Shown here in pieces: positions 1 to 6,027 of a DNA stretch of 13,214 nt. The position numbers and the translations under genes are program-made. Under the pieces are notes generated by a model. That model was given only the letters and a program-made list of their open reading frames with translations. It had not been told where the DNA came from and did no database searches. The first letter of the stretch is position 1. Each line of letters starts with the position of its first letter. Source of the DNA: an uncultured Roseburia sp. (lineage in GTDB: Bacteria; Bacillota_A; Clostridia; Lachnospirales; Lachnospiraceae); contig CAAEAE010000020.1 of NCBI GenBank assembly GCA_900753715.1, positions 1 through 13,214 of the forward strand, in the 5' to 3' direction.

Positions 1-107
1 ATTGGCACCTCCGATGGTTCAATTATACCATAATAGGAATGTGAATAAAAATAGTTTGTTATTTAAAGTGGATTATACTAGTGCAGAAATATAGAGGTGA
101 TATTTGG

Positions 108-170
108 ATGTCGGAAGAAAATATAGATACAGATAAGGCATTAAAATTTGCATTTACTTTACCATTATAG
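108..170 (+). CDS. possible 20-residue peptide or 5' gene remnant
   Basis: A short frame starting MSEENIDTD and ending FTLPL then TAG. It is preceded at good spacing by AGAGGTGAT (about 92-100), a credible ribosome site, and by a -10-like TATACT at 74-79 with no convincing -35. A 15-bp hairpin follows directly (177-215). The set ribosome site, frame, hairpin looks like a tiny transcription unit convergent with the agrBD module. I do not recognise the peptide. It could equally be the surviving start of a decayed gene. No signal sequence or cysteine is seen. Confidence 0.25.
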   Translation: MSEENIDTDKALKFAFTLPL

Positions 171-176
171 AGTGCG

Positions 177-215
177 AAAGGCCAAATATCAAAATGAAAT
201 TGATATTTGACCTTT
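177..215 (-). terminator. hairpin 3' of agrD1
   Basis: Arms 177-191 and 201-215 form a 15-bp stem with one G-U wobble and a 9-nt loop, starting 4 nt after the agrD1 stop. In the minus direction the stem ends in TTT but no long U run follows. In the plus direction the downstream sequence (CCTTTATCTTAATTTTC) is U-rich, so it may act in both directions. The stem is clear; termination is inferred. Confidence 0.55.
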
Positions 216-218
216 ATC

Positions 219-353
219 TTAATTTTCATCTGAAGGAAATTCTGGTTCACCAAAAAAGGTGATGCATACATAATCAGAAAAGATGCCATCAAAAATGGAT
301 AAACATATTCCACAGAGAGCTAACCCAATCTGCTGAAGCTTAAACTTGTTCAT
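219..353 (-). CDS. agrD: AgrD1, Cys-type cyclic thiolactone autoinducer pro-peptide
   Basis: A 44-residue AgrD-type precursor found by reading the strand below agrB1. It starts MNKFKLQQIG, continues with an amphipathic/hydrophobic leader, then the core C30-I-T-F-F34, then an acidic Pro-containing tail GEPEFPSDEN. This matches the AgrD plan: leader, five-residue ring closed by Cys, charged recognition tail (compare S. aureus CDFIM followed by DEVEVP). In the family, AgrB removes the tail and closes a Cys-thiolactone to give a secreted pheromone. The start overlaps the 3' end of agrB1 by 14 bp, and AAGGAGGTG (minus strand, about 360-370) sits just upstream of the ATG, so start and coupling are convincing. 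Other cysteines (C14, C17, near the leader) are not at the core position. Exact N-terminal trimming cannot be predicted. Confidence 0.87.
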   Translation of the reverse strand: MNKFKLQQIGLALCGICLSIFDGIFSDYVCITFFGEPEFPSDEN

Positions 354-909
354 ATTTTTTCACCTCCTTATAAATTTTTGTTATAGCTAATTGGACAGTG
401 TGAAGAACCACCATCCAAAAACTTGCCAGTAAATACCGACATTCGGGAAAAAGAAATAATAGAATTGCGACAATCAGAACCACCTGAAAGGAAGCAATGC
501 GGTTTCTTTGGATTCCCTTTTCGTCCAGCTTGACTTCACGATGGGAAAGGAGAGGACCAAGCCGGTATTCTGTGATTGCACATGGAATCATGAGTCCGAT
601 ACGCAGAATCGGTGTTAAAGGAGCTGTCACCGGCAGGATCATAACGGTTGGAATAAATACAAGAACCGTCAGCAGCAGGCAGGTCCAATAGCTTTTTGTG
701 TGGATTCCGCCATTTTTACTTCGTAATAAACAGAATGGAATCAGCGCATATAAAAAATAAGGAAAGAAACCCAAATAAGAAAACATCACTGCCAACAGGA
801 TTAACTTGCTGAGGTCATAAAGGAGCGCTGTGATAACATAGCGTATTATTTTTAATTCATATTCGGTAAAATCATAAGTATTTCTGATTTTGTTCATCAG
901 CGCATCCAT
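340..909 (-). CDS. agrB: AgrB1, autoinducer-processing membrane cysteine protease
   Basis: A 189-residue polytopic protein of the AgrB family, which cuts the AgrD tail and forms the peptide ring at the membrane. The signature RSKNGGIHTKSYWTC places the catalytic His at H70 and Cys at C77. Their 7-residue spacing is the same as H77/C84 of S. aureus AgrB. Hydrophobic segments lie about 25-48, 50-62, 77-98, 100-113 and 140-175. Length is normal. The ATG at 909 has AAGGAG about 9 nt upstream. The 3' end overlaps agrD1, whose product is its presumed substrate. It points away from the response regulator gene across a 455-bp AT-rich spacer, so this module has its own promoter rather than being part of the regulator operon. 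Confidence 0.92.
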   Translation of the reverse strand: MDALMNKIRNTYDFTEYELKIIRYVITALLYDLSKLILLAVMFSYLGFFPYFLYALIPFCLLRSKNGGIHTKSYWTCLLLTVLVFIPTVMILPVTAPLTPILRIGLMIPCAITEYRLGPLLSHREVKLDEKGIQRNRIASFQVVLIVAILLFLFPECRYLLASFWMVVLHTVQLAITKIYKEVKKYEQV

Positions 910-977
910 GAGTTACATCTCCTTCTTCCATATCATAATTCCGGGGAAAACAAAGGATGGAAAATCAGCCGGAATTG

Positions 978-1005
978 TGTATAATGAGGGTGAAAAAGAT
1001 GGAAA
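978..1005 (-). promoter_or_regulatory. weak candidate promoter of agrB1-agrD1
   Basis: On the minus strand TTTCCA (1005-1000), a 16-nt spacer and TATACA (983-978) lie about 70 nt before the agrB1 start. The match is mediocre. A second -10-like TATGAT lies at 937-932 without a -35. Either could need an activator. Confidence 0.3.
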
Positions 1006-1286
1006 GAAAAAGTGAAAGATAGATAAGAAAAAGCGGAATGATTTGTTCCTGAAAAAATCATATTCAGGATGATGTAAATCAGATATAAACTGTATAAAGA
1101 ATGAGATAAGAGAAGTGTATTGCAGAAATGCCTGAACAATGCAAAAATAAGAACAAAATGATCATTCGAACTACAGAAAAGGTGATAAATGGGAATAATT
1201 AACATTTTTACTTGTAATAAATGATGTTTAAGCAAATTGAAATGATAGAAATATTTGGAATAAATATGGATTTTATAAGCAATTAT

Positions 1287-1316
1287 CTGTTTTTTATGCA
1301 AAAAAAGTAATATAAT
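1287..1316 (+). promoter_or_regulatory. candidate promoter of the regulator-kinase-agrB2-agrD2 operon
   Basis: A perfect -10 TATAAT (1311-1316) lies 48 bp before the response regulator ATG, with a poor -35 (CTGTTT 1287-1292, 18-nt spacer). A perfect -10 with a poor -35 fits an activator-dependent, autoregulated agr promoter. Activation is inferred. Confidence 0.5.
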
Positions 1317-1364
1317 ACATCCATCTCGTTTTTGTTACAGTAAGATGATGAGGTGGAATGACGA

Positions 1365-2114
1365 ATGAAGAAAATAAATCAAGAGCTTTTCATAGCCATT
1401 CTGGATGATGATCCCGATTTTGCATATGTATTATCGCGGATGATAGAGAAGGTTCTGGGTGCCGGAAAGGTACAGGTACATATTCAGACTTTCCGGACAA
1501 CGCAGGAGGCGGATACCTCGCCGTTGTCATTTGACCTGTTGTTTCTGGATGTGGAACTGGGCAATGAAAATGGAATTCAGTGGGTGAAAAAGTGGAGAAA
1601 GACCCGTAAGTTTCAGGACATTATTATTGCTTCATCCTATGATCATTATGTGTTTGACAGTATTGAGGCCCGTCCGTTTGCTTATATAAGGAAGGCACAT
1701 CTGGAAGAGGATCTGCGGAAGGCAGTCAGAAGATATTGGAAAGAAAGCCGTGAAGAGCCTATTTATGTCATTGTGAAGGATGGGAAGAAGAATATTCTGG
1801 TAGATCCTTATCATATCGACTATTTGCAGGCGAATGGTCATTATATTGACATTATTATGGATAATGAAGAGCCGATCGTGGTGAGAAACCACATTAATGA
1901 ACTTCAGCATACCCTGGAAAAGTATGGTTTTGTCCGTGTTCAGGTGAGTTATCTTGTCAATGTGAAGTTTATAGAGCGGTTTGATGGTAAAAATGTTTAT
2001 TTACGTAATGGAATAAAGAAATTCGTTAGTCCGCGTTTTGAAAAACAGCTTCTTGAAAAATTGAGAAGTTATATGGAATCCGATGGAGATGACTTAAATG
2101 GAGATACTGGCTAA
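1365..2114 (+). CDS. AgrA-like LytTR response regulator
   Basis: A 249-residue response regulator. The receiver domain (about 8-125) has the acidic cluster D14-D15-D16, phospho-acceptor D62 (DLLFLDVEL), a Ser switch position at S90/S91 and the conserved lysine K110 in YIRK. A LytTR DNA-binding domain follows (about 133-236) with the typical FVRVQVSYLVNVKFIERF stretch near 189-206; the often-basic residue before SYLVN is Gln-Val here. Proteins of this type bind direct repeats spaced by two helical turns. The ATG is preceded by GAGGTGG. The 3' end overlaps the kinase gene by 17 bp, so the two are one coupled system. It is the only response regulator near either agrBD pair and probably serves as the regulator for both modules. 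Confidence 0.93.
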   Translation: MKKINQELFIAILDDDPDFAYVLSRMIEKVLGAGKVQVHIQTFRTTQEADTSPLSFDLLFLDVELGNENGIQWVKKWRKTRKFQDIIIASSYDHYVFDSIEARPFAYIRKAHLEEDLRKAVRRYWKESREEPIYVIVKDGKKNILVDPYHIDYLQANGHYIDIIMDNEEPIVVRNHINELQHTLEKYGFVRVQVSYLVNVKFIERFDGKNVYLRNGIKKFVSPRFEKQLLEKLRSYMESDGDDLNGDTG

Positions 2115-3375
2115 TCTGTGTGAATCGGTGCTGTGGATTGTATTTTTAAAGATATTTTGTCGGCCCAAGTATAGCAGGAAAATTGATTTTCCGGGAGCGG
2201 TAACAGCGGTTCTTCTGCTTATGGCAAGTATTGGTTTTTCAGATCAATTTGCATTATTTTCCCAATATACGGTTCTTATTGATTTTGTGATTGCCTTCGG
2301 GTACACCATGCTTTTTCTGGAGGGTATGTGGTACTGGAAGCTTTTTCTGATTGCAGTATATAATGTTGCCCTTCTTGGTTCGAGTGTTCTTGCAGTGAAC
2401 ACTTTCGTGAATCTTTTTCATGTAGATGCGACGGTACTTGTGGCTGAGGGCAATCCTCTGCGGATTGCCATGATTGTTACGGCCAAGGTCGTATTGGTCA
2501 TTCTGGTGATTCTTTCCAGAATTTTCAGGGATAAAATCATGGTATTACAAAGAGCAGGAGTGTGGGTTATTGTATTTCCGCTTATAACGATATCCGTAGG
2601 TACAACATTGTTTCAGACTCTTGTACATTTTTACAGGCAGACTTCGGATATTGTCTGGATTGTGTGGCTGCTTCTGATGGTCTGTGCGCTATGCTTTATG
2701 AGCTTCCAGCTGGCCTATGATGCATACCGGGGAAAGCAGCAGAAGAAAATGAGCGATTTTCTCCGTAAACAGATGATTATCCAGCAGCAGACCTATAAGC
2801 AGCAGTATGAAAATATCAGGAAGGTCCGTAAGACACAGCATGATATGAAGCACCGTCTGGTAGTCATTGAGCAGCAGCTGCTTGAGAAGGACTATGAAAG
2901 AGCACAGAATTATACCAGAGATTTTCTGATGGAACTGGATGGAGTAAAGGAATTTAAATATGGAGACAATCCTTTAAGTACCCTGCTTTTGATGAAGGAA
3001 GAGATTGCAAAAGAAAATGGAATTGATATCCGCATTGATATGGATGTTCTGGAAACAACGAGAATTTCGGATCTTGATCTGGCAATGATTCTGGGAAACC
3101 TCATGGATAATGCGATTGAAGCAGCCAAAGAAGTCAAAGAAAATCCAAAGATCCGGGTACTCATAAAAACGAAGGGTGTCTTGTATATCAGCGTCCGGAA
3201 CACGGTGAAGGATTCTGAAATGGAAAAACCTTTCAGGCATAATTATACAACCAAAGAGGATGCATTGTTACATGGATTTGGGATTTCCTGTATTCGGGAG
3301 TTGGTTGATAAAAACGGGGGAAGATTTGATCTGAACGTTTCGGAAGGCTGGTTTCGGGCTGAAATCTTCTTCTGA
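2098..3375 (+). CDS. AgrC-like autoinducer-sensing histidine kinase (GHKL type)
   Basis: A 425-residue sensor kinase. The N-terminal half is a bundle of six or seven hydrophobic helices (about 4-20, 33-55, 60-80, 82-106, 121-142, 150-172, 182-206), the AgrC peptide-sensing plan. A basic/Gln-rich coiled coil follows (about 210-245), then the phospho-acceptor H248 in RKTQHDMKHR, then a GHKL ATPase domain with N-box NLMDNAIEAA (N334, N338) and the C-terminal glycine box HGFGISCIREL. In the family, binding of the cyclic peptide outside the cell controls autophosphorylation and transfer to the AgrA-type partner. The start lies inside the end of the response regulator gene, with GGAG 9 nt upstream. 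No second kinase is seen for the second agrBD module. Confidence 0.92.
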   Translation: MEILANLCESVLWIVFLKIFCRPKYSRKIDFPGAVTAVLLLMASIGFSDQFALFSQYTVLIDFVIAFGYTMLFLEGMWYWKLFLIAVYNVALLGSSVLAVNTFVNLFHVDATVLVAEGNPLRIAMIVTAKVVLVILVILSRIFRDKIMVLQRAGVWVIVFPLITISVGTTLFQTLVHFYRQTSDIVWIVWLLLMVCALCFMSFQLAYDAYRGKQQKKMSDFLRKQMIIQQQTYKQQYENIRKVRKTQHDMKHRLVVIEQQLLEKDYERAQNYTRDFLMELDGVKEFKYGDNPLSTLLLMKEEIAKENGIDIRIDMDVLETTRISDLDLAMILGNLMDNAIEAAKEVKENPKIRVLIKTKGVLYISVRNTVKDSEMEKPFRHNYTTKEDALLHGFGISCIRELVDKNGGRFDLNVSEGWFRAEIFF

Positions 3376-3396
3376 CAGGCTGTCAAGAGAAAAATA

Positions 3397-3423
3397 TGAC
3401 ATAAATCGGGCAAAAGCTGACAT
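3397..3423 (+). promoter_or_regulatory. candidate LytTR tandem site upstream of agrB2
   Basis: TGACAT occurs at 3397-3402 and again at 3418-3423, 21 bp apart, two turns of B-DNA. This is the spacing known for AgrA/LytTR direct repeats. A possible promoter follows directly: TATTCA (3429-3434), 17-nt spacer, TACAAT (3452-3457). That arrangement suggests an internal autoinduced promoter for agrB2-agrD2. A start at about 3464 would still include the ribosome site for the GTG start at 3483. The repeat is seen; its function is inferred. Confidence 0.42.
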
Positions 3424-3482
3424 TCTGCTATTCAAATGAAAAAATTGCGGTTACAATAATGAAAAAGGAGGGGGAAGCAGAC

Positions 3483-4064
3483 GTGTCGGAATTTCTAGCC
3501 AAGAGAATCACGATGAGGTTTATCCGTAAGTTTCAGATTAAAGAAGAGGATTGGGATTTGTACTACCTCGGTATCGAGGTTATTGTAACTACGGCATTGA
3601 CAAGTCTGATGATCATGGCGCTTGGAATTGCGTTACGGAATTTTTTTGGATCTGTTGTTTTCTTACTGTGTTTCATGAGTATTCGGGGTTATTGCGGAGG
3701 ATATCACGCAAAAACCAGAGTGCGGTGCTTCTTTGTTTCGATATTGTGCTATCTGCTTTCATTTGGAATGATGAAGGGACTGCTGTTTCTTCCGGAAATT
3801 GCGCAGAACATTCTCATTACAATAGGGGTAGCAACGGCGTTTGTACATTTTGCGAAGTTTGCGCCGGTAGAAAATCCGAACAAGAGAATCCGTGAGGAGA
3901 TGAAGGAACAAAACAAAATCATGTCCTTTGCGATGCTCGTGGTCTGGTATCTGGTCTGTTCTGTGTTCGTATTTGCCGGAACATATGAGATATCAACGCA
4001 GATATGGGCAACAATAGACATTATTGCTTTACTTCTCTGTGTAAAAAGGAGGAAAAGGAAATGA
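3483..4064 (+). CDS. agrB: AgrB2, autoinducer-processing membrane cysteine protease
   Basis: A second AgrB-family protein, 193 residues from the GTG at 3483. The signature RGYCGGYHAKTRVRC carries catalytic H75 and C82, again 7 residues apart. Hydrophobic helices follow the AgrB plan (about 29-51, 54-66, 83-97, 101-120, 146-169, 172-185). I chose GTG because AGGAGG (3466-3471) lies 11 nt before it and the resulting N-terminus (SEFLAKRITMRF) suits the family; an in-frame ATG at 3459 lacks a ribosome site and would lie ahead of the predicted transcript start. The stop overlaps the agrD2 start as ATGA, giving translational coupling to its presumed substrate. The protein is clearly diverged from AgrB1, so this is not a recent duplication. 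Confidence 0.92.
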   Translation: MSEFLAKRITMRFIRKFQIKEEDWDLYYLGIEVIVTTALTSLMIMALGIALRNFFGSVVFLLCFMSIRGYCGGYHAKTRVRCFFVSILCYLLSFGMMKGLLFLPEIAQNILITIGVATAFVHFAKFAPVENPNKRIREEMKEQNKIMSFAMLVVWYLVCSVFVFAGTYEISTQIWATIDIIALLLCVKRRKRK

Positions 4065-4201
4065 ATAAATTCAAAGCAACATTGTCGAGGCTCATAATGG
4101 CAGCCGTCTGGGGCGTAGCAATCACAACACTGACTTCTACATCCCGTTATCTGACATATCAGCCGAAGGGTGAAGAAGAATTAATGCGCAGATATCTTTA
4201 G
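4061..4201 (+). CDS. agrD: AgrD2, cysteine-free autoinducer pro-peptide (predicted Ser lactone)
   Basis: A 46-residue AgrD-type precursor with AAGGAGG before its ATG and a 4-bp overlap with agrB2. A basic amphipathic leader (MNKFKATLSRL) and hydrophobic stretch are followed by T25-S-T-S28-R-Y-L-T32-Y-Q-P and a charged tail (KGEEEL). It aligns with the C. perfringens pattern TSACLWFTHQPEEP: same TS-x-[C/S], a ring ending in Thr, aromatic-Q-P. The ring Cys is Ser28 here, and there is no Cys anywhere in the peptide. Ser-closed lactones are known for a few staphylococcal AgrDs, so a cyclic lactone S-R-Y-L-T with a short tail is the expected product. The ring limits are inferred. Loss of function by Cys-to-Ser change cannot be excluded, but the intact frame, overlap and ribosome site argue for a working gene. 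Confidence 0.85.
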   Translation: MNKFKATLSRLIMAAVWGVAITTLTSTSRYLTYQPKGEEELMRRYL

Positions 4202-4203
4202 TT

Positions 4204-4243
4204 GTGTACATATGCGGTGTGAAAAGGGATAAAAAATGTACAC
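4204..4243. repeat. 8-bp inverted repeat after agrD2
   Basis: GTGTACAT (4204-4211) and ATGTACAC (4236-4243) are perfect inverted copies separated by 24 bp, between the agrD2 stop and the terminator. Each contains the palindrome TGTACA. This may be an RNA stem protecting the 3' end or a protein site; no function can be assigned. Confidence 0.4.
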
Positions 4244-4253
4244 GTTTAGATAT

Positions 4254-4294
4254 GCAAAAACCTCCAGCAGGACAACCTGTCTGGAGGTTTTTGC
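4254..4294 (+). terminator. strong intrinsic terminator of the agr operon
   Basis: GCAAAAACCTCCAG (4254-4267) pairs with CTGGAGGTTTTTGC (4281-4294), with an inner CAGG/CCTG extension (4268-4271 and 4276-4279). The stem is flanked by an A tract and a T tract, so it can stop transcription in both directions. It ends the operon that begins at 1365. Confidence 0.9.
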
Positions 4295-4380
4295 GTGAAA
4301 CGGTGCAGCGTAAATTGCAGCAGCTGAAACAATCATTCAGCGTCAATGTATCAGAAACTTATTTTTCAGTGTACTAGTTG

Positions 4381-4409
4381 TTGTGAAACAATACAAAATT
4401 TGATATGAT
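4381..4409 (+). promoter_or_regulatory. sigma-A-type promoter of the glycan cluster
   Basis: TTGTGA (4381-4386), a 17-nt spacer and TATGAT (4404-4409) preceded by TGA, giving an extended -10. This is the best promoter match in the window. Together with the upstream terminator it makes the glycosyltransferase operon independent of agr read-through. A 6-bp dyad GCTGAA/TTCAGC lies upstream (4323-4341). Confidence 0.75.
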
Positions 4410-4442
4410 GATGTTTAAGAATTGTTTAGGGGAAGAAATGCG

Positions 4443-5978
4443 ATGAAGCGTCTGAAATGGGATCAGCAAAAGCAGGAAAGCCTGTGCATATTTTTATATT
4501 TTATCGTGGCAGCAGTGACGGTACTGCTTCTGGCAACGAGATCCTCGTTTCTTTATCCCTGCAATAACTGGGATGATGCAAACAGCTATTTTTCCGTTGG
4601 TAAGGCAATTTTTAACGGGAAACTTCCCTATCGAGAGGTGTTTGATCAGAAGGGAATCCTTCTTTATTTCTTATATGGTCTTTGTTATCTGATTTCCCAT
4701 ACCACATTTGCCGGAGTTTTCGTGATGGAATGTATCCTGGCATTCTTTGATCTGGTGGGCATTTATCGGATTTTGCTTCTTTATATGGGAAGAAATACAG
4801 CACTTGTCCTGACACCATTACCACTTGCCATGGTGTTCGCTTCTTATAGCTTTTACTGGGGCGGCGCAGCGGAAGAAATCTGTTTTCCGTTTTTGGTCTG
4901 GGGATTATACTTTGGACTCCGTTATTTTAAGAAGGAATATCCGCACAAGGCGATGGACAGCCGGACATTGGTGGTTGCAGGTGTCCTGGCAGGTGTGGTT
5001 GCAAATATTAAATTTACCGTATTGGGATTTTTCTTTGCCTGGATGATGTGGGTGGCTTTTTCCTGCCTGATCCGGAAGAATGTGAAACGAGCATTTGTGT
5101 CCTGCGGCTGGTTTTTGCTTGGGATGGCGGTTCCGTTTTTACCGGGGCTTATTTATTTTGGTGTGCGTGGTGCCTTATATGACTGGTATTGGGGATATGT
5201 TTATATTAACGTATTTCTGTACAGTAATCTGGACAGTGCAGGTCCTTCTGTTGGAGAAAGAATTTATACGCTGGTTAAAATTCTGTACTGGCTGATCCGC
5301 GTCAATTTTGTTTATTACATTGCGATGATTCCCGGAATGTTCGGAATGCTTCTGGAAAAGAAACAGAAGTGGATGACACGCTTGTTTGTACCGGTTCTCT
5401 TTGGCTTTTTGTTTTTTGGAATTTATATCGGAGGTTCTGAGCTTCCCTATTATGCATTACCGCTTGGTGTATTTACGGTCTGCGGCTTCGTTCTGGTTGG
5501 AAAGCTGGCAGAATGGGGGATGCGGAAGCTGAAGAAAGCTTCTGCCCGGCCTGATGCAAAGTGGCTGCAGGGCATTTTTATGGTGGCAGCGATTGGCGCA
5601 AGCGCACTGATTGTATACCTGAATTCGGTTAATATTTCTTATATGAGGATGAAGCGCGAAGACCTGTTTTTGTATCATTTTAAAGAGATTGTAGAACAGT
5701 CGGATAATCCGACTTTGTTAAATATCGGCTGTCTTGATGCGGGTCTGTATACCGTGTGTGATATTGTACCGACATGCCAGTGGTTCCAGACACAGACAAT
5801 TAATTCAGATATGGTCGATAAGGAGCAGGAGCGGTATATCAGGGAAGGACAGACCGAATACGTTCTTGCAAAAGACAGTTATCCGGAGGCAATCTGGGAG
5901 AGATACGAACTGGTTGCAGAGGATGTGTTTGATGATGGAAATTATGTGAGTACCTATTATCTTTTCCATAGAAAATAG
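4443..5978 (+). CDS. GT39/PMT-like polytopic glycosyltransferase
   Basis: A 511-residue membrane protein that looks like a GT-C fold glycosyltransferase (PMT/ArnT relatives), which move sugars from polyprenyl-phosphate donors onto acceptors at the outer face of the membrane. After TM1 (about 10-32), the first external loop carries NNWDDANSYF with D44-D45, the usual catalytic acidic position, followed by YREVFDQKG (about 64-71), the counterpart of the PMT motif Y-R-D-x-x-D-x-K. About ten further hydrophobic segments follow, and a soluble C-terminal part (about 400-511) closes the protein. The ATG at 4443 is preceded by AGGGGAAG at good spacing; an upstream in-frame TTG at 4422 has no ribosome site. 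It is first in the operon, 49 bp before the DUF6020-like gene. Sugar and acceptor cannot be predicted. Confidence 0.8.
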   Translation: MKRLKWDQQKQESLCIFLYFIVAAVTVLLLATRSSFLYPCNNWDDANSYFSVGKAIFNGKLPYREVFDQKGILLYFLYGLCYLISHTTFAGVFVMECILAFFDLVGIYRILLLYMGRNTALVLTPLPLAMVFASYSFYWGGAAEEICFPFLVWGLYFGLRYFKKEYPHKAMDSRTLVVAGVLAGVVANIKFTVLGFFFAWMMWVAFSCLIRKNVKRAFVSCGWFLLGMAVPFLPGLIYFGVRGALYDWYWGYVYINVFLYSNLDSAGPSVGERIYTLVKILYWLIRVNFVYYIAMIPGMFGMLLEKKQKWMTRLFVPVLFGFLFFGIYIGGSELPYYALPLGVFTVCGFVLVGKLAEWGMRKLKKASARPDAKWLQGIFMVAAIGASALIVYLNSVNISYMRMKREDLFLYHFKEIVEQSDNPTLLNIGCLDAGLYTVCDIVPTCQWFQTQTINSDMVDKEQERYIREGQTEYVLAKDSYPEAIWERYELVAEDVFDDGNYVSTYYLFHRK

Positions 5979-6027
5979 TATTTGGGAATGTTTGAATTTT
6001 GAGATCGACACGTGAGGGGACAGGATA

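Larger units (their letters stand above)
910..1364. other. divergent AT-rich regulatory spacer
   Basis: This is the 455-bp spacer between the divergent agrB1 and response regulator genes. It is very AT-rich and holds no credible gene. Seen in it are the two candidate promoters listed separately, a 7-bp dyad TCCTGAA/TTCAGGA (1047-1053 and 1063-1069), and two copies of AAATGAT (1219-1225, 1240-1246) exactly 21 bp apart. The last is a candidate for tandem LytTR binding on one face of the helix, but chance is plausible in such AT-rich DNA. Confidence 0.5.

Noticed and set aside
59..313. 84-codon minus-strand frame overlapping agrD1
   Set aside because: No ribosome site; it overlaps the well-supported agrD1 in another frame and crosses the terminator-like hairpin.
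933..1301. 122-codon minus-strand frame in the divergent spacer
   Set aside because: Composition is driven by AT-rich DNA (Tyr, Phe, His, Leu, Ile runs), there is no ribosome site, and it covers the needed promoter region.
3373..3385. Palindrome TGACAGGCTGTCA at the kinase stop as a terminator
   Set aside because: A one-base centre cannot form an RNA loop without melting several pairs, and no U tract follows. It could still be a protein site, but there is no further support.
3459..3482. Upstream ATG as the start of agrB2
   Set aside because: No ribosome site before it, while AGGAGG lies after it at usable distance from the GTG at 3483. The candidate -10 at 3452-3457 would also leave no leader for it.
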